In this document: positions 25,155 through 32,109 of the stretch, piece after piece
How positions within the stretch are numbered: position 1 is the stretch's first letter
Layout of the letters: every line of letters starts with the position of its first letter
Source of the DNA: Bradyrhizobium tropiciagri
GTDB taxonomy: Bacteria; Pseudomonadota; Alphaproteobacteria; Rhizobiales; Xanthobacteraceae
Reading direction: 5' to 3'
Length of the DNA stretch: 64,000 nucleotides
Assembly (NCBI RefSeq): GCF_018130505.1
Contig: NZ_JAFCKH010000011.1
Coordinates: 124,001-188,000 of the forward strand
Program-made: the position numbers and the translations under genes
The notes under the pieces: generated by a model
Databases searched by the model: none
What the model saw: the letters and a program-made list of their open reading frames with translations, nothing else
Told to the model about the DNA's origin: nothing

Positions 25155-25567
25155 GGTCGACTGCACATTCCTCAGGGCCCGGCGGGCCGCCCCCTTCAAT
25201 CTGGCGGCGAACTTTGCCCGCGGGAGGCCTAAGTGAAGGTTAGTGTATCCGGCAAGTTGTGAGTCAAAGTAAACACCTGACCAACGGCGACGGCGGTTTT
25301 CCGGAGAATTACGGCCTCTCTGTACCAAGCTGAGGCGCTGGCGCCACCGGCGGCGGATCGCCGCCTGTCCCGCGCCCGACACGCCGGCCAAATTCCGCGT
25401 TGCGACCGTCTCCGTTCCACACTGTGAAACAGGCTTGGCGAGCACCCTGCTCCCGGTATGGCGGACCGGATTTTCTGCGCTTGCTCGCCCCTTGGCGCTT
25501 TGAGACCATGGCGAAACCAGTGCAAGCAAGACCCGCCGATCGCGCGGGCAGACCGCGAGGAAATCCC
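25155..25567. other. 413-bp divergent control region
   Basis: Lies between the GAF-GGDEF-EAL gene and the Ldh operon. Open frames here are compositionally poor and overlap on both strands, so I call no gene. It contains the IclR-like inverted repeat at 25414-25430 and presumably both promoters. Confidence 0.6.
25414..25430. promoter_or_regulatory. IclR-type operator candidate upstream of the Ldh operon
   Basis: GTTCCACA-C-TGTGAAAC is an inverted repeat with one mismatch, 138 bp before the Ldh-family start. Its GTTCC...GGAAC-like shape fits IclR-family operators. No regulator gene is adjacent; an IclR gene lies at 52908-53753, but a link to it is speculative. Confidence 0.4.
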
Positions 25568-26620
25568 ATGCCGATCGTCCAGGCCGACCGTCTCACACGC
25601 ATCGGCGCGGCTCTGCTCAGGGCCGCCGGCGCATCGGAAGAGGAGGCGAACGCCGTCGCCTCCGGCTGCGTCAACGCCAATCTCGCCGGCCACGATTCCC
25701 ACGGCATCATCGCCGTCCCGACCTATATCGACCGCGTCAAGGCCGGCCACATCGTGCCCGGCGCAAAATGGACCATCGTGCAGGAGACCCCGACCACGAC
25801 CGTGATCGACGGCCATTGGGGCTTCGGGTTCCACGTCAACGCCAAGGCGATGGAGATGACCATCAACAAGGCGAGGACCGCCAATGTCGCGGCCTGCACC
25901 GTGTTCCGGCAGAGCCATGTCGGCCGTTTGGCACATTACCCGCTGATGGCGATGCGCGAGGGCATGATCGGCATCGCGGCTGCCGATTCCGGCCGCTCGC
26001 CGAAGCATGTCGCGCCGTTCGGCGGCCGCGAGGCGCGGCTCGGCACCAACCCCCTCTCGATCGCGGTGCCGTCCGATCTAGAGGCGCCGTTCTATCTGGA
26101 TATGGCGACCTCGGCGGTCGCCGCCGGCAAGATCCAGCTCGCGGTGGCGCGCGGCGAATCGATCCCGAAGGGCTGGATCATCGACGCCGAGGGGCGCGAC
26201 ACCACCGACCCCAAGGACTATCGCAAGGGCGGCGCACTGCTGCCGCTCGGCGGCACCGAGGGCTACAAGGGAAGCGGGCTCGCCGCGATGGTCGAGGTGC
26301 TGTGCGGCCTCTTGACCGGCCTCGGCTTCGGCGTCGAGCCGACCGGCCGGCACAATGACGGCTGCTTCATGGCGGTGTTCAACGTCGCCGCGTTCCGTCC
26401 GCTGCAGCAATTCAAGAAGGAGGTCGCCGATTTCGCGCAGTACCTCAAATCGACGCCGCCCTCGGAAGGCAGCCGCGGCGTGTTCTATCCGGGCGAGGTC
26501 GAGCATCTGCGCGAAGTCGAGCGGCGCAAGAACGGCATCGAGATCGAGGACGCCACCTGGGAAAGGCTGAAGGCGCTCGCTGCCGACTACAAGCTCGCCG
26601 ACGAACTCGAGCTTCGCTGA
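25568..26620 (+). CDS. Ldh-family (malate/lactate/ureidoglycolate) dehydrogenase
   Basis: A 350-residue NAD(P)-dependent 2-hydroxyacid dehydrogenase of the Ldh/MDH type-2 family (malate, lactate, ureidoglycolate, sulfolactate). Motifs: AGHDSHGIIAVPTYI (about 38-52), HWGFGFHVNAKAME, RQSHVGRLAHYP, RLGTNPLSIAVPS and YLDMATSAVAAGKIQLA. Length is typical. The start is MPIVQADRLTR; the frame extends to 25400 without support. First gene of a tight operon (24 bp to the monooxygenase, then 12 bp to the FAH hydrolase), suggesting one catabolic pathway for an unidentified substrate. Confidence 0.9.
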   Translation: MPIVQADRLTRIGAALLRAAGASEEEANAVASGCVNANLAGHDSHGIIAVPTYIDRVKAGHIVPGAKWTIVQETPTTTVIDGHWGFGFHVNAKAMEMTINKARTANVAACTVFRQSHVGRLAHYPLMAMREGMIGIAAADSGRSPKHVAPFGGREARLGTNPLSIAVPSDLEAPFYLDMATSAVAAGKIQLAVARGESIPKGWIIDAEGRDTTDPKDYRKGGALLPLGGTEGYKGSGLAAMVEVLCGLLTGLGFGVEPTGRHNDGCFMAVFNVAAFRPLQQFKKEVADFAQYLKSTPPSEGSRGVFYPGEVEHLREVERRKNGIEIEDATWERLKALAADYKLADELELR

Positions 26621-26644
26621 CATAATCAACTACTGGAGAACGAC

Positions 26645-28012
26645 ATGACACGGCAGATGGCGCTGGTTGGCTTTTTGCAGGCGCAGAACTGCACCAACCT
26701 GCCGGGCTCCTGGCGCCACCCGGAGTCGCGCGACGATTCGATGTCGGCGGATTACTACCAGGAGATCGCGCGCATCCTGGAGCGCGGCAAGTTCCACATG
26801 GCGTTCTTCGACGACCGCCTCGCGATGCCGGACCGCTACAACAACGATCACGCCCACACCGTCGAATACGGCATCCGCTGCGTGAAGATGGACCCGATCG
26901 TGGTGCTGACCACGATGGGCATGGTGACGACCAAGCTCGGCCTCGCCTCGACCGCCTCCACCACGTATTTCGAGCCGTTCGACGTCGCCCGCCGTTTCGC
27001 GACGCTGGACCTGATGACGAATGGGCGCGCCGCGTGGAACGTGGTGACGTCGGTCAATGACGGCGAGGCGCTCAACATGGGCAAGGCGCAGCATCTCGAC
27101 CACGATCCGCGCTACGACCGCGCCGACGAGTTCATGGAGGTGGTGCTCGGCCACTGGGATTCCTGGGAAGACGGCTCGCTGGTGATCGACAAGAAATCCG
27201 GCCGCTTCGCCGACCCGGCCAAGGTGAAACGGCTCGACCACAAGGGCGAGTTCTTCAACTCGCGCGGCCCGTTCACGGTGCCGCGCTCGCCGCAGGGCCA
27301 TCCCGTCGTAATCCAGGCCGGCGCCTCCGGCCGCGGCCAGCGCTTTGCCGGGCGCTGGGGCGAGGTGATCTTCACCGCCGGGCGCAATCTCGCCAGCGCC
27401 AAGCAGGGCTACGACGCGATCCGCGGCGAAGCGGTCAAGGCCGGTCGCGATCCCGACCAGATGTTCCTCTGCAATCTGATCACGCCGGTCGCCGGCGCCA
27501 CCAAGGCGGAAGCCGAAGATCGCATGGCCGTGATCCAGAAGCTGCCGCTCGAGATCGACGCGCTGTCGCTGCTCGCTGAAGCGCTCAATTTCGATTTCGG
27601 CGCCAAGCCGATCGACGAGCCGCTGACCACCGAGGAGCTGCAGGGCATGCAGGGCATGCTCGGCATGCGCGACGGCGTGCTGCGCGCCTCCGGCAAGAGC
27701 AATCCCTCCACCCGCGATTTCATCACCTTCTCCGGCCGCGCCCAGGTGCAGGATGCGATCGTCGGCGGCCCGAAGGAGATCGCCGACCGGCTTGAGGAGA
27801 TGTTCGTCGGCCGCGGCTGCGACGGCTTCGTCGTCGCAGCGAGCTACGTGCCGGGCTCCTATGCCGACTTCGTCGACCATGTCGTGCCCGAGCTGCAGAA
27901 GCGCGGCCTGTTTCACAAGGACTATGCCGGCACCACGCTGCGCGAGAATCTCGGACTCAAGCGGCCTGCCGCCGGTGCCTGGAAGGCCCGCGCACAAGCG
28001 GCTGCCGAATAA
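26645..28012 (+). CDS. LLM-class flavin-dependent monooxygenase (NtaA/SnaA/DszA type)
   Basis: A 455-residue bacterial-luciferase-like monooxygenase of the nitrilotriacetate monooxygenase family, which uses reduced FMN from a separate reductase. Family features: ARILERGKFHMAFFDDRLAM near the N-terminus, VEYGIRCVKMDPIVVLTTMG, FDVARRFATLDLMTNGRAAW, NVVTSVNDGEALNMG, and VVIQAGASGRGQRFAGRWGE. Ribosome site TGGAGAACGAC. Second gene of the operon with Ldh and FAH. No flavin reductase gene is next to it. A paralogue is at 57013-58398. Substrate not predictable. Confidence 0.92.
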   Translation: MTRQMALVGFLQAQNCTNLPGSWRHPESRDDSMSADYYQEIARILERGKFHMAFFDDRLAMPDRYNNDHAHTVEYGIRCVKMDPIVVLTTMGMVTTKLGLASTASTTYFEPFDVARRFATLDLMTNGRAAWNVVTSVNDGEALNMGKAQHLDHDPRYDRADEFMEVVLGHWDSWEDGSLVIDKKSGRFADPAKVKRLDHKGEFFNSRGPFTVPRSPQGHPVVIQAGASGRGQRFAGRWGEVIFTAGRNLASAKQGYDAIRGEAVKAGRDPDQMFLCNLITPVAGATKAEAEDRMAVIQKLPLEIDALSLLAEALNFDFGAKPIDEPLTTEELQGMQGMLGMRDGVLRASGKSNPSTRDFITFSGRAQVQDAIVGGPKEIADRLEEMFVGRGCDGFVVAASYVPGSYADFVDHVVPELQKRGLFHKDYAGTTLRENLGLKRPAAGAWKARAQAAAE

Positions 28013-28024
28013 AAGGACATCATC

Positions 28025-28810
28025 ATGCGCTGGCTGAAATTCACTGCCGCAGGCAAGACATCCTGGGGCTTCGTCGAGGGCGACACCGTCACCACCGTCA
28101 GCGGCGATCCGTTCGGTGAATGGAGCAAGACGGCGCAAACGCACGCGCTGAAGGACGTCAAGATCGAGCTGCCGCTGATCCCGCGCACCTTCTACTGTGT
28201 CGGGCTCAACTATCTGAAGCACCTCAAGGAGGCCGCCGACAAGGCCGGCACGGTGCCGAACATCCCCGATCGTCCCGAGATCGGCTACCGCGCGCAGAAC
28301 GCGCTGATCGCCCATGACGAGGACGTCGTGATCCCGGCCAGTGCGACCGAGAAGATCCATTACGAGGGCGAACTCGCCGTCGTAATCGGCAAGAAGGCAA
28401 AACACCTGACCGAAGCCAATGCGATGGACTGCGTGTTCGGCTACACCATCGGCAACGACGTCTCCGAGCGCACCTGGCAGAAGGCCGACCGCGGTCTGTG
28501 GCGCTCCAAGAACGCCGACACCTTCAAGCCGATGGGCCCATGGATCGAGACCGCTGTCGATCTAGACACGATGGAAACCGCGATCCGCGTCAACGGCAAG
28601 GAGACCGGCCGTTTCCGCACCAACGACATGATCTTCGGCATCGTGCCGTTCCTGGTCGAGCTGACCAAATATTTCACGCTGTGGCCGGGCGACGTGATCT
28701 GGATGGGCACCGACGGCGCCTCGCCGGACCTGAAGCACGGCGACGTGGTGGAGATCGACATCACCGGCATCGGGACCTTGCGCAACAGGTTCGTGCGGGA
28801 GAAGGCGTGA
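28025..28810 (+). CDS. Fumarylacetoacetate hydrolase family protein
   Basis: A 261-residue FAH-fold enzyme, which cleaves or decarboxylates beta-keto acids with Mg/Mn. Motifs: RTFYCVGLNYLKHLKEA, the metal ligands in KIHYEGELAVVIGKKAK (two Glu) and GYTIGNDVSERTWQKAD (Asp), then KNADTFKPMGPWI and DGASPDLKHGDVVEI. The N-terminal about 60 residues form the usual FAH cap. Start MRWLKFTAAGK follows AAAAGGACATC. Last gene of the operon; it may open the product made by the upstream monooxygenase and dehydrogenase. Confidence 0.92.
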   Translation: MRWLKFTAAGKTSWGFVEGDTVTTVSGDPFGEWSKTAQTHALKDVKIELPLIPRTFYCVGLNYLKHLKEAADKAGTVPNIPDRPEIGYRAQNALIAHDEDVVIPASATEKIHYEGELAVVIGKKAKHLTEANAMDCVFGYTIGNDVSERTWQKADRGLWRSKNADTFKPMGPWIETAVDLDTMETAIRVNGKETGRFRTNDMIFGIVPFLVELTKYFTLWPGDVIWMGTDGASPDLKHGDVVEIDITGIGTLRNRFVREKA

Positions 28811-28870
28811 TCACCGACGCATTGCGCCGGTCGCGTCACCCTGAGGAGGCCGCGCAGCATCTTGCTCGGT

Positions 28871-28973
28871 GTCATCGCCCGGCTCGACCGGGCGATCCAG
28901 TATTCCAGAGACGGTAGTGATTGGGCCGATGGGCCGCGGCGTACTGGATCGCCCGGTCAAGCCGGGCGATGAC
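28871..28973. repeat. Palindromic intergenic repeat, family A
   Basis: Starts GTCATCGCCCGGCTCGACCG and ends in the near-complement CGGTCAAGCCGGGCGATGAC; arms of about 30 bp surround a 40-bp centre. The same unit occurs inverted at 43259-43362, sharing GATCCAGTATTCCAGAGAC. Lies between the FAH gene and the convergent acyltransferase gene; no gene in the 28811-29056 gap. Confidence 0.8.
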
Positions 28974-29056
28974 GGCGGTGGGTGGGGATCGCAGGAGTGC
29001 CTTCCGCGGGCTTCCCTGATGGCGCTCATAACAGACGCGAAAACGCCGTCCCGCGC

Positions 29057-30199
29057 TCAACGCACGTGGGGCGAGAAGCGCTGCAGCGCACGCTTGAACG
29101 GCTTGGCGCGATGATAGACCAGCGAGACCATCGACCCGGCCAGCGAACGGGACGAGGTGAAATTGTGCAGCCCGGTTTCCTCGACCCGGAACTGCGACTT
29201 GTACCCGGTATTGCCGAGGCCCATGTCGAGGCGATGCAGCCCGTGATCGAACCGCAACTTGATCACGCGATAGATCAGCTGCATGCCGATCGAGAACTTG
29301 CCGAACCGCTGGATGTCGGATCCGATCAGGACGGCATGAAACTCGTCATCGCAGGCCGGTCCGAACAGGACGGCGACCGGCTCGCCGTTGAGGTAGCTGA
29401 CATAGGTGATCGCCTCGCCCGAGGCGATTCCGGCGACGGCAAAGTCGCTATAGAATTTTTCGTAGATCGGGTTGTCGAGGAAATCCCCGTTGAACCTGCC
29501 GTCCCGCGCGGCTTTGAGAAACCTGAACGCGTCGCGGACTTCGGCCTCGGTTTGCGCGGGCCGATGTTCGTACGGGCCGAATTCGCGTTCGATCTGCCGG
29601 GCCAGCCGCCGCAGTTCCTTTGAATACTTCTTGCTGACGGTCTGGCGTTGCCACGCTTCGAAGTCAGGGCCGGTTTCGCTGTGGTAGGCGGCGTTCTCGT
29701 TGGGGCTCGCCACCGTTTTCCTGAACAGCCTGCTGGCGTCGAAACCATCCTCACGGACCTTGCGGAACATCAGCACATCGGCGACGTCGAGCAGCCGGTC
29801 GATGCGGTCGATCACGGACGGATCGGCAGCGAGCATCTCGAGTGTCGCAGGATCCCCGACGATGGCATTGTAGTCGCAGACACCGAAATCGGCGGGCAGC
29901 AGCATCGAGATTCCCGCCGGCCGTTGCAGCACCAGCGGAATGACCGCAAGGAGCTCCCGGTCCGGAGTGCGGATCGTGAGCGTGTGCTGTTTCGCCGCCA
30001 GATGCGGCAGCAGCTTGCGATGCACGGCGTCGAGCCATGACGGGGCCTGGAACACCGTCGCGCGATCGAGGTTGTGGAACGCCCGGTATTCGGCCGACAG
30101 AAAATCAAAATCGGGTTCGATGCCGATTTGCACGTCGATCGGATACGGTCTTCGGTTGGGCGCCAACATCTGGAACGTCTTTCCGGTACGGCCGGCCAC
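29057..30199 (-). CDS. CelD/BcsL-type GNAT/FemAB-like acyltransferase
   Basis: About 380 residues, of the Acetyltransf_6 (CelD/BcsL) family, a double-GNAT fold related to FemAB. Typical segments: FQAPSWLDAVHRKLLP near the N-terminus, the central AFRFLKAARDGRFNGDFLDN, then YVSYLNGEPVAVLFG and LHRLDMGLGNTGYKSQFRV. Members acylate polysaccharides or amino groups, usually with acyl-CoA. The GTG start at 30199 is 3 nt after the stop of the cupin-like gene, so translation is coupled; the ATG at 30169 (MLAPNRRPYP) is the alternative. No signal peptide or membrane helix. The two genes form an operon; substrate unknown. Confidence 0.78.
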   Translation of the reverse strand: MAGRTGKTFQMLAPNRRPYPIDVQIGIEPDFDFLSAEYRAFHNLDRATVFQAPSWLDAVHRKLLPHLAAKQHTLTIRTPDRELLAVIPLVLQRPAGISMLLPADFGVCDYNAIVGDPATLEMLAADPSVIDRIDRLLDVADVLMFRKVREDGFDASRLFRKTVASPNENAAYHSETGPDFEAWQRQTVSKKYSKELRRLARQIEREFGPYEHRPAQTEAEVRDAFRFLKAARDGRFNGDFLDNPIYEKFYSDFAVAGIASGEAITYVSYLNGEPVAVLFGPACDDEFHAVLIGSDIQRFGKFSIGMQLIYRVIKLRFDHGLHRLDMGLGNTGYKSQFRVEETGLHNFTSSRSLAGSMVSLVYHRAKPFKRALQRFSPHVR

Positions 30200-30202
30200 G
30201 GC

Positions 30203-31138
30203 TCATGACAACGCGGCCAGCCCGTTCGCGCTTTCGGGAGCAAGGCGGAAATCCCGGCTCTTGACGACGTCGCCCTCGATCTGCCGGCCCAGCTTCTTCC
30301 AAAGTGCTGCCGCTGCGGCCTTCGGGTAAACGTGCAATCCGTGATCCTGCGTCGATGTGTTGCGTAGTCCGAGCGTCCGGCGCAGCACGCCATTGCCGTA
30401 ATGCACGGCATAGGCGTTCCAGGTCGACTGCGTCCAGTGCTCCATGGTGACGGAAATGTTCAGGCAATCATGGTTCTCGACCTTGTGCGGCGCATAGAGC
30501 GGCCAGGTCAGCATCTCGCCCGGATGCAGGTCGAACACGGTCGCGAACTCGTCGAACCAGCCGCGGTAAGGCACGTCCTCGTTGGTCTCGCGCAGCAGGA
30601 TCTTCTCGATGTTCTGCGGCGGCATGAAGACGTCCGAGCGCGGATAGATGAACACGCGCTTGACGCCGGAGATCTGCCAGAGCGACTGGCCCTGAATATC
30701 GGCGTGATAGGGCACCTTTGCATTCGGCGAGGACACCAGCACGCCGATGTTGCGCTTGAATGTCTTGAAGCCGCTCATCCGCGCTTCGAATTCCGCGAAG
30801 ATCTCGTTGAGCAGTTCGTTGTACTCGGGGGCCCAATCCATGATCCGCCGGATGTTCATCCAGATGCGGCCCTTCTCGATCGCTTCGATCGCCTGAAGCC
30901 CCGTGCTGTTGCCGAGCTCGCCGTAGATGCGCCGCGGCGTGTCGCCGTCGAAGCTGACCGATTCAAGCCCGAGATGCGATTGCGGGCAGCGCTCGATCAG
31001 TCTGCCGATGGCTTGCCTTGAGAACAGCTCGCTCTCGGCCAAACGATGCCGAAGCTTGATCGCGTGCAAGCCGAATAGGCGCTCGTGCTGCGCCTGCCAA
31101 TCGACAATGATATCGCGTTGCATACTGATCGAATTCAT
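30203..31138 (-). CDS. Cupin-like (JmjC-fold) protein with an intact HxD...H triad
   Basis: A 311-residue protein related over most of its length to the one at 15115-16062. The predicted Fe(II) ligands are His145 and Asp147 (PYHADIQGQS) and His218 (YAPHKVENHD), spaced as in JmjC/FIH-type 2-oxoglutarate hydroxylases. A basic residue for 2-oxoglutarate could be Lys160 or Arg161 (SGVKRVFIYP). The N-terminal 125 residues are helical and probably family-specific. Start MNSISMQRDI has GGAG upstream. It is followed immediately by the acyltransferase gene. These proteins are sometimes annotated as transcriptional regulators, but nothing here resembles an HTH. Hydroxylation of a protein, peptide or small molecule is inferred, not shown. 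Confidence 0.75.
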   Translation of the reverse strand: MNSISMQRDIIVDWQAQHERLFGLHAIKLRHRLAESELFSRQAIGRLIERCPQSHLGLESVSFDGDTPRRIYGELGNSTGLQAIEAIEKGRIWMNIRRIMDWAPEYNELLNEIFAEFEARMSGFKTFKRNIGVLVSSPNAKVPYHADIQGQSLWQISGVKRVFIYPRSDVFMPPQNIEKILLRETNEDVPYRGWFDEFATVFDLHPGEMLTWPLYAPHKVENHDCLNISVTMEHWTQSTWNAYAVHYGNGVLRRTLGLRNTSTQDHGLHVYPKAAAAALWKKLGRQIEGDVVKSRDFRLAPESANGLAALS

Positions 31139-31497
31139 TCTGCTGCTCCAGCCGGGGCGACTTGCTGAACTCCCGGCAATTCAATATGGGGCCAACATGA
31201 AAGTACGCGGTGTTGCGATCGCGTTAAATGCGACAATCTGCGATAAACATTGTCGAGGTTAACGTCGCTCGGCGGTTAACCGTGCAAATCGCAGGGCCCT
31301 TTCGTCCCGCGTTGATCCACATCGTTCAAGATTAACCCAATCCGTTAAGACTCCCTCGTCATTCCGGGACTCGCGAAGCGAGAACCCGCAATCCATCAGG
31401 CCGCGTTACTCGTGGAAGGTGGAATCCGCGCTCGTGCTTCGCATGCCCCGGAATGACGTCGGTGAGTGATGCAAACCCGGGTGCGACGCGGCGAGAA
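31139..31497. other. Intergenic region with a repeat, no gene
   Basis: Carries the promoter side of the cupin-like gene, several GGTTAAC-type motifs (31257-31290), and one family B palindrome. A 21-codon open frame at 31197-31262 has no convincing ribosome site. Confidence 0.6.
31357..31458. repeat. Palindromic intergenic repeat, family B
   Basis: CGTCATTCCGGGACTCGCGA pairs with ...GCATGCCCCGGAATGACG; related to 44321-44425, which has the same CGTCATTCCGGGG / CCCCGGAATGACG ends. Confidence 0.75.
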
Positions 31498-31956
31498 TCA
31501 AAACGGCAGCGCGATGCCGGTCTTGATTTCCTTCAGGATCACGTTGGTGCGGACGTAGCGGATGCCGGGGATGCGGAACATGAACTCGTCGAGGAACTTG
31601 TTGTAGGCCTCCATGTCGCGCACGACGACTCGAAGGTGATAATCGGCATCGCCGGTGGTAGCGAAGCATTCCAGCACCTCGCGGCGCGTCGTCACGCGGG
31701 CGACGAACTCGTCGACGAATTTCGCGTCGTGCCGCTCCAGCGAGACATGCAGGATCGCCGAGGTTGCAAAGCCCGCCTGCTCGCGCTGCACCAGCGCCGA
31801 ATATCCCGCGATGACGCCGGACTCTTCCAGCGCGCGGACACGGCGCCAGCAGGCCGACGTCGACATGCCGACGCTGTCCGCGAGCTGCTGGTTGGTGGCG
31901 CGGCCGTCCTTCTGCAGTTCGGCGAGAATGCGCTCGTCGTGTTCCTCGACCATCAC
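31498..31956 (-). CDS. Lrp/AsnC-family transcriptional regulator
   Basis: A 152-residue Lrp-type protein: HTH over about residues 8-52 (DERILAELQKDGRATNQQLA, DSVGMSTSACWRRVRALEE), then the RAM effector domain (LHVSLERHDAKFVDEFVARV, CFATTGDADYHLRVVVRDME, IRYVRTNVILKEIKTGIALP). The G-DADYHLRV segment is the usual amino-acid effector region. It is divergent from the indolepyruvate oxidoreductase gene, and palindromes lie between them. It likely senses an amino acid and controls that gene and itself. Confidence 0.93.
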   Translation of the reverse strand: MMVEEHDERILAELQKDGRATNQQLADSVGMSTSACWRRVRALEESGVIAGYSALVQREQAGFATSAILHVSLERHDAKFVDEFVARVTTRREVLECFATTGDADYHLRVVVRDMEAYNKFLDEFMFRIPGIRYVRTNVILKEIKTGIALPF

Positions 31957-31964
31957 CGTGCTCC

Positions 31965-31987
31965 AATTTGGTAGATATTACCAAATT
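31965..31987. promoter_or_regulatory. Perfect Lrp-type palindrome
   Basis: AATTTGGTA (31965-31973) - GATAT - TACCAAATT (31979-31987): 9-bp perfect arms around 5 bp, 8 bp upstream of the Lrp start codon. An AT-rich dyad of this kind is typical of Lrp/AsnC operators. The TTGACC at 31987-31992 could be the -35 of the divergent oxidoreductase promoter, though no good -10 is visible. Confidence 0.65.
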
Positions 31988-32039
31988 TGACCATTCATAG
32001 CAACATTCTACCGAAATGGCTCACCGGATCGGGCAGATA

Positions 32040-32052
32040 GGTAAGACCTACC
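32040..32052. promoter_or_regulatory. Second GGTA...TACC dyad
   Basis: GGTA-AGACC-TACC repeats the core of the palindrome at 31965-31987 with the same 5-bp spacer, about 70 bp away; a half-like TCTACCGAAATGG (32008-32020) lies between. The spacing suits DNA wrapping by an Lrp octamer. Confidence 0.5.
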
Positions 32053-32109
32053 AGGCCGGCAGGCGTAGCCTTGCCGCTTGAGATCACATCGATTCCCTAG
32101 GGGTCAGTC

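Noticed and set aside
25155-25529. N-terminal extension of the GAF-GGDEF-EAL frame
   Set aside because: The 125 extra codons are low-complexity, Arg-rich and unlike the GAF repeats; homology starts at the codon at 25154.
26630-28405. 591-codon open frame on the minus strand
   Set aside because: Shadow of the LLM monooxygenase and FAH genes.
31197-31262. 21-codon open frame opposite and upstream of the cupin-like gene, a possible modified-peptide precursor
   Set aside because: No good ribosome site, wrong strand for the operon, and length expected by chance.
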